Below are positions 42,987-52,802 of a stretch of DNA of 64,000 nucleotides, in pieces. The DNA is from Fervidifonticultor_A sp037443565 (GTDB lineage Bacteria; Sysuimicrobiota; Sysuimicrobiia; Sysuimicrobiales; Humicultoraceae): positions 1 to 64,000 of the forward strand of contig JBBIOB010000009.1 of the NCBI GenBank assembly GCA_037443565.1, in the 5' to 3' direction. How positions within the stretch are numbered: position 1 is the stretch's first letter; the number at the start of each line of letters is the position of its first letter. The notes under the pieces were generated by a model, which saw only the letters and a program-made list of their open reading frames with translations, did no database searches and had not been told where the DNA came from. The position numbers were made by a program, and so were the translations under genes.

Positions 42987-43595
42987 ATGTCTCGAGCCGT
43001 CGTTGAACTGACACAGATTCCCTTTGCGTATCTCATCGGCGCACCGCTGAAGGCGGCCATCGAGGCCCAGGCGCTCGCCGCGCAGTCCACCATCGAGTTC
43101 ATCCACAAGGTGGGCTTCAAGCAGAACCTGTCGGCGGAGGGCGACCTGGTCTTCGCCGACCCCACGGCCGACGCCGACGCCGGCGAGCTGCGCAACGTCA
43201 CGTTCGCCTACAAGAAGAAAGACGAGAACGACGTTGAATCGAACTTCTCGCTCACGGTGCCGCTGCTGTCGATCGCGCCGATTCCATACATTAGGATCGA
43301 CGAGGTGACGATCGACTTCAAAGCCAAGCTCACCGACAGCATCGAGCGCAAGACGAACACGAGCTTCACGCTGAACTCCAGCGTCAGCGGGAAGTACTCC
43401 GCCTTCTGGTCGCCGATCAAGCTCGACTTCCGCGTCTCGTCGGCCTTCAACACGACCACGTCGACGCAGGCCGCCCAGCGGCGCGAGTACTCGATGGACA
43501 TCCATGTCCGGGCGGTGCAGGACGAGATGCCCGCCGGCCTCTCGAAGATCCTCGAAATCCTAGAGAAGGGGATCAAGGAACAGAAGACCTCCTAG
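42987..43595 (+). CDS. DUF2589 family protein, first copy
   Basis: 202 residues. The N-terminal helix LIGAPLKAAIEAQALAAQ with TIEFIHKVGF and the strand region LTVPLLSIAPIPYIRIDEVT are the hallmarks of DUF2589, a family of unknown function. A Ser/Thr-rich middle (KTNTSFTLNSSVSG) follows, and the protein ends with a helical MDIHVRAVQDEMPAGLSKILEIL. No signal peptide. ATG 42987 follows GGAGGGAGG. It heads a run of four same-strand genes. Confidence 0.82.
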   Translation: MSRAVVELTQIPFAYLIGAPLKAAIEAQALAAQSTIEFIHKVGFKQNLSAEGDLVFADPTADADAGELRNVTFAYKKKDENDVESNFSLTVPLLSIAPIPYIRIDEVTIDFKAKLTDSIERKTNTSFTLNSSVSGKYSAFWSPIKLDFRVSSAFNTTTSTQAAQRREYSMDIHVRAVQDEMPAGLSKILEILEKGIKEQKTS

Positions 43596-43613
43596 AGGAT
43601 CTGGGGTTTCGCG

Positions 43614-44336
43614 GTGGCCAGACTGAGGGAGGTGCTGGGTGGCATCCTCCGGGATCTGACGGAGAGCCGGATTGTGGCCGATTTGGCCGCGGCCGAGCAC
43701 TTCGAGCTCTACCAGCAGGATCCGGTGCTGGCGCACCTGCCGATCCCGCGGATGGCCGTCAAAGACCTGACGCTGCGCCTGCGGTTCGCCGTGGAAGACC
43801 ACGAGGCCAAGCCGCCGGCGGTCGATCTCGGTGCGGTCCTGGACCGGCTCTGGCGCGCCGAGCTCGTCGAGCGCGCAGTTCCCAACCTGCTCAAGACGGT
43901 CTTCAGGCGCCCGGTGGCTCCTGCGCGCGTGGGGGCGCTGGGCGAGGCGCTTGCGGTGTCCCTCGCCGGGGCCCGGTTTGCGCTCACCGACCTTTCGCCG
44001 AAGGGTCTGGAGCGGGCCGCGGAGGTCACGGTCAGCCGGCTGCTGGCCGGGCTCAAGAAGCTGCCCGCCGACGTGCGGAAGGACCTGGCCGCTGAGCGCA
44101 CGGTGCGCGCCGCGCTTCACCGAGCGGTCGCGGAGCGCCTCGAGGCCGTCGTCCCGAAGTTCCGCCAGCTCGCCGCCGCGCGTCAGGCGGCGCAGCTCGA
44201 TCTCGAGGTGTTGGTGAAGCGCGCGGACCTCTCCGGGGTGCAGGAGTCCGCGATTCAGGAAGTGACGATCTCGATTTCGGCGGGTGATCTGCACGTGGCC
44301 GCCGGACCGGCGCCGTCACCACCGGAGAAGGCCTGA
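43614..44336 (+). CDS. Divergent DUF2589-like protein with helical insert
   Basis: 240 residues between the two DUF2589 genes. Although not recognised outright, residues 40-65 (VLAHLPIPRMAVKDLTLRL) match the strand region of its neighbours, and the end (LDLEVLVKRADLSGVQESA then QEVTISIS) resembles their final strand. Between them is an inserted helical domain of about 110 residues rich in Ala, Arg and Leu. The N-terminus is amphipathic (LREVLGGILRDLTESRIVADL). It starts 19 bp after the previous gene and ends 4 bp before the next. Confidence 0.68.
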   Translation: MARLREVLGGILRDLTESRIVADLAAAEHFELYQQDPVLAHLPIPRMAVKDLTLRLRFAVEDHEAKPPAVDLGAVLDRLWRAELVERAVPNLLKTVFRRPVAPARVGALGEALAVSLAGARFALTDLSPKGLERAAEVTVSRLLAGLKKLPADVRKDLAAERTVRAALHRAVAERLEAVVPKFRQLAAARQAAQLDLEVLVKRADLSGVQESAIQEVTISISAGDLHVAAGPAPSPPEKA

Positions 44337-44340
44337 GCCA

Positions 44341-44891
44341 TGGCCATCGTCATCTCACGGACCGAGGCCCTGTCGCTGGGGAACGTGCTGGGGACCATCC
44401 TGGCCGCGGTGGTGGACGCGCAGGCCCAGAGCGCCCGCGCCACCGTGGAGTTCATCAACGACGTGGGGTTCCTCCCGCCGGCCGAGGGGCAGCCCGAGCG
44501 GCTCCGCACGGTGAGCTTCACCTACTCGAAGCTGGACGAGAACCAGCAGCGGGCGGAGTTCACGGTCGAGGTGCCCCTGCTCAGCCTCGTCGAGATCCCC
44601 CTGGTGAGCGTGAAGAAGGCGACCATCTCGTTTGCGTACGAGATCACCCAGGCGACGCCCGCGCCCACTCCGCCGGCGCCGCCGGGGCCCCGCACGGCGC
44701 TGTTCGCCCGGGTGGCGGTCCCTGCCGTCCTCAAGGGGCGCATCACCGACCAGACCGCCGGCGCGCGGGAGCGCGCAAACCTCCTGGTGCAGATCGATCT
44801 CGAGAAATCGCCGCCGCCGGTGGGGCTCGATCGAATCCTCGACATCTTGCAGGTGGCGACGGCGGAAAAGAAGCGCGGTGGCGGCACGTAA
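44341..44891 (+). CDS. DUF2589 family protein, second copy
   Basis: 183 residues. LSLGNVLGTILAAVVDAQAQ with ATVEFINDVGF and VEVPLLSLVEIPLVSVKKA repeat the DUF2589 pattern of the first copy, with a Pro/Ala-rich loop (TPAPTPPAPPGP) in the middle and VGLDRILDILQVATAEK at the end. The function of the family is not known. It is probably translationally coupled to the next gene, whose GTG lies inside its last codons. Confidence 0.82.
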
Positions 44892-45468
44892 GCCGGCCGC
44901 CGGCTCCGGCGGGTGGGACGAGCACGCCATGGTTGCGAACGTGTCGAAGACCCTGGCGACGGCCGCCGACGTGCTTGAGCATCTGCATCAGGCTCTGCTG
45001 CGGGGCGGATTCGCCGGCGGCGTCCCGGCCTACCGCGCGATGACCGACCTGCTGTTCGGGCAGCGGGCCTGGAGCCTGTCGCGCGCCGACGACCACCTGG
45101 CCGCGCAGTTCCAGCAGGTCGCCGCCAAGGCTGCGGCGGTCCGCGACATCCTCGAGCCGTACACCGAGATGATGCGGCGGCTCAGCGCCGTCGCCGCCCT
45201 GGAGTTGCCCGCGCAGCCGGAGTTGATGGACGAGGCGCCAGCCCCCCGCGACCGAGTCGTGGCGACGCTGCGTGCCCACGGGCGTCCCCTGACCGCCACA
45301 GCCCTCGCGCGCGAGGCGGGACTGACGCGGATGCAGGCCGGCGCGGCCGTCCGCGAGCTCGTCGCGGCCGGGGCCGTGGAGGCCGCAAGAACCGGGCGCC
45401 GGACGCTCTATGGCCTCGCGCGCGGGGAGGGGGAGGAGCCGGCCGATCGTCACCGCACTCGCCGATGA
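44878..45468 (+). CDS. Coiled-coil protein with C-terminal winged helix, end of DUF2589 cassette
   Basis: 196 residues from GTG 44878 (ATG 44929 is an alternative). The N-terminal two thirds are helical (LATAADVLEHLHQALLRG, FQQVAAKAAAVRDILEPY). The C-terminal 60 form a winged helix: VVATLRAHGRPLTATALARE, AGLTRMQAGAAVRELVAAG, then RRTLYGLA as the wing. It may be the regulator of the cassette or a DNA-binding effector; neither is shown. The start overlaps the second DUF2589 gene by 14 bp. Confidence 0.7.
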   Translation: MAARKPAAGSGGWDEHAMVANVSKTLATAADVLEHLHQALLRGGFAGGVPAYRAMTDLLFGQRAWSLSRADDHLAAQFQQVAAKAAAVRDILEPYTEMMRRLSAVAALELPAQPELMDEAPAPRDRVVATLRAHGRPLTATALAREAGLTRMQAGAAVRELVAAGAVEAARTGRRTLYGLARGEGEEPADRHRTRR

Positions 45469-45582
45469 CCAGCGGCGACGGTGCCAGGTGCCAGTGCGAA
45501 GGCCGGGGGTCTTCACGAGACCAACGGCAGGCGGCTGGAGATCCTGGATGCCCTGCGTGGCTGCGGCAGGCCGTCCTGACAG

Positions 45583-45890
45583 ATGCAGCGCGACCAGCTC
45601 TTCCACGCCGTCTATGAGGCCCTCTCACCCGGGCACTGCGCCGTCTGCCAGGTGAGCCTCGAGGGGGTCCAGCGGTTCCTGGACGGCTTCATGTATGAGC
45701 GCGTGAACGATCCCTGGAGCCGCGAGCGGCTCGCCGCAGGCGTGCGCGGACTGGTTGCGCGTGGGATGAAGCCTTCCACGCGCACACCCTGCGCGCGCTG
45801 GACGACGAGGACCTGGACTTCCTCCGTGCGCTCCCCCTCACGTGGCAGGTGACATTCGAGCGTCGCGTTCGGCCTGCACTCTGCAGAGCA
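45583..45890 (+). pseudogene. Broken remnant of a small CxxC protein
   Basis: A frame starting at ATG 45583 opens with QLFHAVYEALSPGHCAVCQV and LDGFMYERVNDPWSRERL, a pattern seen in the DUF6062-type family where CPxC is followed by a YEHVNDP motif. The expected next Cys-His segment is missing. The frame is lost near 45765, and plausible coding continues in another frame (EAFHAHTLRALDDEDLDFL) up to the end of the convergent hydrolase. The piece is probably a decayed gene. The 114 bp before it show nothing recognisable. Confidence 0.4.
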
Positions 45891-45894
45891 GAAA

Positions 45895-46572
45895 TCAGGC
45901 AGCAATCAGCAGGTGCGACCAGAACCACTCCGCGGCCAGGCGCGCTACTTCTTCCAGCGCGCCGGGCTCTTCGAACAGGTGTGACGCGCGGGGTACGACC
46001 GTCAGGGCCTTCTCTCCGCTGAGCTTCGCTAGCGCCGCCTGGTTCAGGTCGAGGACCGCAGGATCGAGTTCGCCGACGATCAACAGCGTGGGCGCGCGGA
46101 CGCGTGGCAGCGCCTGCTCGGCCAGGTCAGGACGGCCGCCGCGGGAGACCACCGCTCGAATCACGTGGGGACGCGCGGCCGCCGTCACGAGGGCCGCCGC
46201 CGCGCCGGTGCTGGCGCCGAAGAGCCCAACAGCGAGGCCCCGGGCGTGCGCAGCGCCCGTGACAAAGTCCACGACGTCCGTCAGCCGTCCGGCCAGCAGC
46301 GCGATGTCGAAGCGGAGGTGGCGGGTGAATGCCTCCTGTTCCTCCTCGCCGCGGGTGAGCAGGTCGGTCAGCAGCGTTGCCAGACCCCGCTCGCGGAGCA
46401 CGCCGGCGACGAACCGGTTTCGGGGGCTCCACCGGCTGCTCCCGCTGCCGTGCGCAAACACGATGACCGCGCGGGCATCCGCGGGCAGGCCGAGCTCGCC
46501 CTCGAGGACCACGCTTCCTGAGGGGATCCTGACCGACGTCTGGTCGGTCTCGCCGGCCGGAGGGGGGACCAT
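45895..46572 (-). CDS. Alpha/beta hydrolase, dienelactone-hydrolase-like
   Basis: 225 residues with the nucleophile elbow GLFGASTGAAAAL (GASTG), the acid in LLIVGELDPAVLDL and the His in VPRASHLFEE. AVIVFAHGSGSSRWSPRN supplies the oxyanion strand. No signal peptide. Similar proteins are annotated as dienelactone hydrolases or phosphoribosyltransferase-linked hydrolases, but the substrate here is unknown. ATG 46572 is preceded by TGCTATCGT with 9 nt between, suggesting a very short leader. Confidence 0.88.
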   Translation of the reverse strand: MVPPPAGETDQTSVRIPSGSVVLEGELGLPADARAVIVFAHGSGSSRWSPRNRFVAGVLRERGLATLLTDLLTRGEEEQEAFTRHLRFDIALLAGRLTDVVDFVTGAAHARGLAVGLFGASTGAAAALVTAAARPHVIRAVVSRGGRPDLAEQALPRVRAPTLLIVGELDPAVLDLNQAALAKLSGEKALTVVPRASHLFEEPGALEEVARLAAEWFWSHLLIAA

Positions 46573-46656
46573 GCCGATTTCACGATAGCACGCCTTCGCC
46601 CCGCACACACGGCGATTCCATCCCGACGACGGCAGGGGGACTCGGGGATGTCCGCG

Positions 46657-46662
46657 TAGGAT
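46657..46662 (+). promoter_or_regulatory. -10 box six bases before the oxidoreductase start
   Basis: TAGGAT ends 6 nt before ATG 46669 and no ribosome site is present between them, so a leaderless transcript is predicted. Confidence 0.45.
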
Positions 46663-46668
46663 GACATT

Positions 46669-47757
46669 ATGGCACGCTCGAACCCGGTCCGCATGGGCTT
46701 CGTCGGCTGCGGGGCCGTCACGCAGCAGTACCACTTTCCGGCCTTGCAGACCCTGACCGACGTCGCGGTCGTCGCCGTGGCCGATATCGAAGAGGCCCGC
46801 GCTGCGGCTGCCGCGCAGTTGCTTCGGGTGCCTCGCCGCTACACGAACCCCAGGGACCTGATCGACGATCCCGCCGTCGAAGCCGTCGCCGTCTGCGTGC
46901 CGCCGCAGTGGCACGCCGAGATCGGGTTGACCGCGCTTGCGGCCGGCAAGCACCTGTTTGTCGAGAAGCCCGTGACCCTGCGCCTGCACGAGTGCGACCG
47001 GTTGATCGCGCGGGCGGCGGAGGCGCGACGGCAGGCCATGGTGGGGTTCAACTTTCGGTGGCACCGCCTGGTCAGGCGTGCCAGGGCGATGATTCGCGAC
47101 GGGGCGATCGGCGAGCCGGCGGCGATCAGGACTCTGCTCACTACCGGTATTCACCTGGGCGCGGGCGACCTGGGTTGGAGACGCCGCAGGGAGGCAGGAG
47201 GTGGGGCGTTCCACGACATGGGCGTGCACCACTTCGACCTGTGGCGGTACCTGACCGGTCTGGAGATCGACGAGGTTGTCGCGGTCAGCCGGTCGCCAGC
47301 GGCCGATGATGGGATCGCGTCGGTCGCAGCCGCCATGCGCGGCGGTGCCCTGGCCACGGCGCTCTTCTCGACAGAGACCAGCGAGGCGAACGAGGTTGAA
47401 GTCTTCGGGCCCAAGGGCTCTCTGCGCCTCGCCTGCTATCGGTACGACGGGCTGGAGTTCCTGCCGGCCGGCGCCGGACCCGGCTCCGTGCGCATGCGGC
47501 TGCTGCGCGCGGCGACGGGCCTGCGGGAGCTCCCGTCGGCGGTCGTGGGCATGCGCACCGGCGGCGAGATCCTGCGCATGTACCGCGAGGAGTGGCGGCA
47601 CTTCGCCGCGGTCATCCGAGACGGCGCGCCGCTGGAGTGCACGCTCGACGACGGCCGGCGCGCGCTGGCGGTCTCGCTGGCCGCGGAGGCATCGGCGGCC
47701 CAGTCGCGGCCGGTCAGGCCCTCTGACACCGGAGGTTCGCCGGAGGCTTCGGGGTGA
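46669..47757 (+). CDS. Gfo/Idh/MocA-family oxidoreductase
   Basis: 362 residues. An N-terminal Rossmann fold (MGFVGCGAVTQQYHFPAL) binds NAD(P), LFVEKPVTLRLHECD carries the family EKP motif, and the substrate domain contains GGGAFHDMGVHHFDLWRYL with the usual HxxD. These enzymes oxidise or epimerise sugars and inositol-like compounds; the substrate is not predictable. It is divergent from the hydrolase. In the 122 bp after it no clear promoter was found for the next gene. Confidence 0.9.
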   Translation: MARSNPVRMGFVGCGAVTQQYHFPALQTLTDVAVVAVADIEEARAAAAAQLLRVPRRYTNPRDLIDDPAVEAVAVCVPPQWHAEIGLTALAAGKHLFVEKPVTLRLHECDRLIARAAEARRQAMVGFNFRWHRLVRRARAMIRDGAIGEPAAIRTLLTTGIHLGAGDLGWRRRREAGGGAFHDMGVHHFDLWRYLTGLEIDEVVAVSRSPAADDGIASVAAAMRGGALATALFSTETSEANEVEVFGPKGSLRLACYRYDGLEFLPAGAGPGSVRMRLLRAATGLRELPSAVVGMRTGGEILRMYREEWRHFAAVIRDGAPLECTLDDGRRALAVSLAAEASAAQSRPVRPSDTGGSPEASG

Positions 47758-47879
47758 TTCCGGGGCTGTCCGGGGGTACTTTCCGGTGCTTTGGGAGGAC
47801 TATGGAAGAGGGGTTTTAGGCATATACCTTTCACGGTTCCACCCGTGATCCCATACCGCGAAGCAGAGGAGGCGTACAG

Positions 47880-48146
47880 ATGCCTAAGTCTGTCCAGTTG
47901 CGCATCTCGGTGCGTGACGCTGCCGGAAACGTTACTGTCATCGATGCAACTGGGTATGTCAACGAGCCCCCAGTCATCGATCAGGTCCTCATCGACCCGC
48001 CGATGGTCCTTGCCGGCCAGACCGCGCGCATTACCGTCCTGGCGCGCGATCCCGAGAACGAGCAGCTCCAGTACGAGATCGTGGCCAGCGAAGGGACCAT
48101 CGAGCCGACGGACCAGCCGAACGTGTTTGTCTGGCGCCCGTCCTAG
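47880..48146 (+). CDS. Ig-like/cadherin-like short ORF ending in amber just before pilB
   Basis: 88 residues, ATG 47880 after AGAGGAGG. Sequence is all-beta: VQLRISVRDAAGN, NEPPVIDQVLIDPPMVLAG, TARITVLARDPENEQLQYEI and NVFVWRPS, the pattern of a PKD/Ig-like domain that lacks its last strands. The TAG at 48144-48146 is followed directly and in the same frame by ATG 48147, whose first residues (TTLRITVRNGAGLETSQVAT) are exactly the missing strands. So this looks like the front part of one gene interrupted by a single stop codon. No signal peptide is visible. Confidence 0.65.
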   Translation: MPKSVQLRISVRDAAGNVTVIDATGYVNEPPVIDQVLIDPPMVLAGQTARITVLARDPENEQLQYEIVASEGTIEPTDQPNVFVWRPS

Positions 48147-50060
48147 ATGACCACCCTCCGGATCACCGTCCGCAACGGGGCGGGCCTGGAGACTTCCCAG
48201 GTCGCCACCCTGGACGTGATCCGGGAGATCGAGCGCCCGCCGGCCCAGACCCTGATGTCGCGGGCCGGCAAGCGGGTCCGGTTGGGCCAGATTCTGGTCG
48301 AGGCCGGCGTCATCACGCAGGACGACCTGCGCCGCGCCCTCGAGCTGCAGCAAAACACCGGGCAGCGCGTCGGCGCCGTCGTCCGGAGTATGGGGCTGGG
48401 GTCGCAGGAAGCCGTGGCCGCGGCCCTGGCCCAGCAGTTCGGCATCGAGTTCGTCCGCGTCGACACGAGCCTGCTGAACGATGAGATCCTCCTCCTGGTG
48501 CCGGAGCCGATCGCGCGCCGGCACCAGGTGATCCCCCTCAAGATCAACGAGGGCAAGCTTGTCCTGGGGATGGTAGACCCCCTCGACGTGCTGGCGCTTG
48601 ACGACGTCTACCGGCTGATTGGCATGCCGGTGCAGCGGGCGGTCATCACCGAAGATGACTTCCAGCGGGCCATGAGCCAGTATCCCACACCCCGGAGCGC
48701 GCTGGAGGAGCTGCTTGAGGAGATCCGGACCGACGAGGTCCAAGACGAGGACACCGATCGGCTGCTCGCCATGGCCGACGACGCGCCGGTCGTGCGGCTG
48801 GTCAACCTGATCCTCGTGCAGGCGGTCCGGGGGGGCGCCAGCGACATCCACGTTGAGCCCCAGGAACATCGCGTCCGGGTCCGTTATCGGGCGGACGGCA
48901 CGCTGTCCCAGGCGATGACGCCACCCAAGCACGTGCACGCGGCGCTGGTCTCGCGCATCAAGATCATGGCGAATATGAACATCGCAGACCGGCGCACCCC
49001 CCAGGATGGTCGCGTCGACCTGCGCGTCGATGGGCGCGAGGTCCGCCTGCGCGTTTCGACCGTGCCGACCACATGGGGTGAGAAGGTCGTCATCCGCATC
49101 CTCGACAAGTCGAACGCGGCCGTCGAGATCGGGAAGCTCGGCATGCGTCCGGCGGACGCCCAGCGCTTCGAGCAGCTCGTGGCGCGGCCTCACGGCATCA
49201 TCCTATTCACCGGCCCGACCGGCAGCGGCAAGACGACAAGCCTCTATGCCGTGCTTAACCGGTTGAACCGCGGCGAGGTCAACATCGTCACCGTCGAGGA
49301 TCCGGTGGAGTACCAGCTTCCCGGGATCAACCAGGTGCAGGTGAACCCCAAGGCCGGATTGACCTTCGCCACCGGCCTGCGGTCGTTCTTGCGGCAGGAC
49401 CCCGACATCATCATGGTCGGGGAGATCCGTGATGAAGAGACCGCGCGGATCGCCACCCATGCCGCGCTCACGGGCCACCTCGTGCTCTCCACGTTGCACA
49501 CCAACGACGCGCCCGGCGCGATCGCTCGCCTGCAGGACATGGGCCTCGAGTCGTTCCTGGTGGCGTCGTCGCTGATCGGCGTGGTGGCCCAGCGGCTCGT
49601 CCGGGTGCTGTGCGACCGCTGTCGCGAGCCCTACACGCCGTCTGAGGACCTGCTTGTCCGCCTCGGGTTGACCGGCATGTTCGAGCCTCCGACGTTCTAC
49701 AAGCCCCGGGGCTGCGAGTTCTGCGGCGGCAAGGGGTATCGAGGCCGGACCGGGCTCTTCGAGGTCATGCTGACCGATCGGAAACTGCGGGACCTGATCG
49801 CCAAGAACGCGCCCTCGTCCCGCCTCCGGCAGGAGGCGATCGCCGCCGGGATGCGGAGCCTGCAGGAGGATGGGCTGGCCAAGGTCGTGAACGGCGTAAC
49901 GTCGCTCGAGGAGCTCCGGCGCGTCGTGATCCTCCAGGACATGCGGAAGACCGCGGAAGCCGAGGAGACCTGGGAGCCCGAAGAGCCCGCAGAGGTCGAA
50001 GGGATCGCGACCGCCGCCGACGCGGCGGCCGACGCGCGCGTACCGACCAACGGCAAGTAA
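48147..50060 (+). CDS. pilB: Type IV pilus/type II secretion assembly ATPase (PilB/GspE)
   Basis: 637 residues. Residues 1-30 are the tail of an Ig-like domain. About 43-75 (RLGQILVEAGVITQDDLRRAL) begin the MshEN/T2SSE_N domain. The ATPase core has Walker A GPTGSGKTTS near 356, the Asp box VEDPVEYQLPG, Walker B IIMVGEIRDEETA and the His box HLVLSTLHTND. A tetracysteine zinc site is formed by CDRC and CEFC. The C-terminus is acidic. PilB powers pilus extension from the cytoplasm. No ribosome site precedes ATG 48147, and it abuts an in-frame TAG, so initiation may depend on the upstream ORF. Other pilus genes are absent. Confidence 0.92.
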   Translation: MTTLRITVRNGAGLETSQVATLDVIREIERPPAQTLMSRAGKRVRLGQILVEAGVITQDDLRRALELQQNTGQRVGAVVRSMGLGSQEAVAAALAQQFGIEFVRVDTSLLNDEILLLVPEPIARRHQVIPLKINEGKLVLGMVDPLDVLALDDVYRLIGMPVQRAVITEDDFQRAMSQYPTPRSALEELLEEIRTDEVQDEDTDRLLAMADDAPVVRLVNLILVQAVRGGASDIHVEPQEHRVRVRYRADGTLSQAMTPPKHVHAALVSRIKIMANMNIADRRTPQDGRVDLRVDGREVRLRVSTVPTTWGEKVVIRILDKSNAAVEIGKLGMRPADAQRFEQLVARPHGIILFTGPTGSGKTTSLYAVLNRLNRGEVNIVTVEDPVEYQLPGINQVQVNPKAGLTFATGLRSFLRQDPDIIMVGEIRDEETARIATHAALTGHLVLSTLHTNDAPGAIARLQDMGLESFLVASSLIGVVAQRLVRVLCDRCREPYTPSEDLLVRLGLTGMFEPPTFYKPRGCEFCGGKGYRGRTGLFEVMLTDRKLRDLIAKNAPSSRLRQEAIAAGMRSLQEDGLAKVVNGVTSLEELRRVVILQDMRKTAEAEETWEPEEPAEVEGIATAADAAADARVPTNGK

Positions 50061-50089
50061 TCACTGGGGTCGCCCGGCCACGCACGACG

Positions 50090-50122
50090 GCGAGGGGCCC
50101 GGCCGTCGGCCGGGCCCCTCGC
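50090..50122. terminator. Fifteen-pair GC hairpin between pilB and groEL
   Basis: Fifteen perfect base pairs close a 3-nt loop (GTC at 50105-50107) between the convergent ends of pilB and groEL. No T-tract is present. Confidence 0.65.
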
Positions 50123-50143
50123 GCGCATGGGCTTACAGACGGT

Positions 50144-51775
<1,632 letters not shown>

Positions 51776-51803
51776 GGCTTCGCCCTCCTGAAGGTTGGAA
51801 GTG

Positions 51804-51830
51804 TTAGCACTCTTGGTTGGACAGTGCTAA
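51804..51830 (-). promoter_or_regulatory. CIRCE operator of groEL
   Basis: TTAGCACTC, nine bases, then CAGTGCTAA: the HrcA-binding inverted repeat with one mismatch in the nine-base arm. It sits between the promoter and the groEL start. Confidence 0.92.
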
Positions 51831-51840
51831 TCCATCCCCT

Positions 51841-51869
51841 ATTGTTGGGAGCCCACCGAAGCAAATCAA
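51841..51869 (-). promoter_or_regulatory. groEL promoter
   Basis: On the reverse strand TTGATT and AACAAT are 17 bp apart. The predicted transcription start falls at the edge of the CIRCE element, so HrcA would block initiation. Confidence 0.6.
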
Positions 51870-52018
51870 GACCCATGTCTGACCGATGAGGGATCGTCCT
51901 GCGCGGTTTCCCTGGGCTTCACTCATCCTTGCTCGACATTCCTCTCGTTTTTTGGGTTTTTCGAGGAGACTGCCAGGGAATCGAGGCGACGCTTGGCCCT
52001 CCCCCGGAATCCGCGCGG

Positions 52019-52027
52019 TGCTATACT
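52019..52027 (+). promoter_or_regulatory. Extended -10 of the DUF881 gene, predicted leaderless
   Basis: TGCTATACT ends exactly 6 nt before the GTG at 52034 that starts the natural N-terminus of the DUF881 protein. No ribosome site precedes that codon. Confidence 0.6.
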
Positions 52028-52033
52028 CAGGCC

Positions 52034-52774
52034 GTGGCGCGCTTTGCTCCCTTGCGGTGGCACGGGATCGTGGCCCTCTTCCTTGCGGTCGTAGGGTTCC
52101 TGGTCGTCACACAACTGAGGAGCCGCCAGCCCCTCCGGCAGGCCACCGACCTGCCGACGTGGCGCCTCCAGGAACTGGCCCAGCTCGTCCGTCAACAGGA
52201 GGCCGCGCGCGAGCGGCTCGAAGCCGAAGTCGCCGCGCTGCGCCGGCAGGCTGCCGACTACGAGACGGCGCTCACCGCAGGTCGGGGACTGTCCCAGGAG
52301 ATGGCGCGCGACCTCGAGCAGCTCCGGCTCGTGCTGGGGCTCACCCCGGTGGAGGGTCCGGGCGTCCGCGTCGTGCTCGCCCCAGGTCTGGAGCCGCCGC
52401 CGGGCCTGCAGGCGGTCGGGATTCTGCCGCCGGAGGTGCAGGCGCAGGACCTGGCCGGCCTTGTCAACGAGCTCTGGTCGGCCGGCGCCGAGGCCATGGC
52501 GATCAACGACGTGCGGATGCTGGCCACCACCGGCATTCGCGAAGTCGGCGGAGACATCGTGATCGCGGGTGCCGTCGTCCCTCCGCCGTACCGTGTGGAA
52601 GCCATCGGCAACCCCGCGGCGCTGCAGGCCGGGCTCGCGATCAGAGGAGGGTTCGTGGAGGGGCTGAGATCGGTGGGGTTGGAAGTCGAGGTGGAGCCGC
52701 AGCCGCGGCTGCGGCTGCCTGCCCGCCCCACAGCCGACGCCTTTCGGTACGCCCGGCCGCGGACGGCTCAGTGA
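52034..52774 (+). CDS. DUF881 family membrane-anchored protein
   Basis: 246 residues from GTG 52034. The reading frame extends 35 codons upstream, but the added residues do not fit and the -10 box lies inside them. An N-terminal helix (IVALFLAVVGFLVVTQL) is followed by a coiled coil (LQELAQLVRQQEAARERLEA, VAALRRQAADYETALTAG) and the DUF881 domain (GPGVRVVLAPG, LVNELWSAGAEAMAINDVRM, VPPPYRVEAIGNPAALQAGL). The domain is probably outside the membrane. DUF881 genes are typical of Firmicutes and Actinobacteria, often near division genes; the molecular role is unknown. Confidence 0.9.
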   Translation: MARFAPLRWHGIVALFLAVVGFLVVTQLRSRQPLRQATDLPTWRLQELAQLVRQQEAARERLEAEVAALRRQAADYETALTAGRGLSQEMARDLEQLRLVLGLTPVEGPGVRVVLAPGLEPPPGLQAVGILPPEVQAQDLAGLVNELWSAGAEAMAINDVRMLATTGIREVGGDIVIAGAVVPPPYRVEAIGNPAALQAGLAIRGGFVEGLRSVGLEVEVEPQPRLRLPARPTADAFRYARPRTAQ

Positions 52775-52775
52775 G

Positions 52776-52796
52776 CCGCGGGCGTACCGCCCGCGG
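52776..52796 (+). terminator. GC hairpin after the DUF881 gene
   Basis: Nine base pairs close the loop TAC, directly after the stop codon. No T-tract follows. Confidence 0.55.
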
Positions 52797-52802
52797 ACGC
52801 AT

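Noticed and set aside
47758..47879. Possible riboswitch before the Ig-like ORF and pilB (c-di-GMP type considered)
   Set aside because: The conserved GEMM sequence elements were not found and no stable multi-stem fold was apparent.
47436..49193. A 585-codon reverse frame across the start of pilB
   Set aside because: It is antisense to PilB motifs and has no family features.
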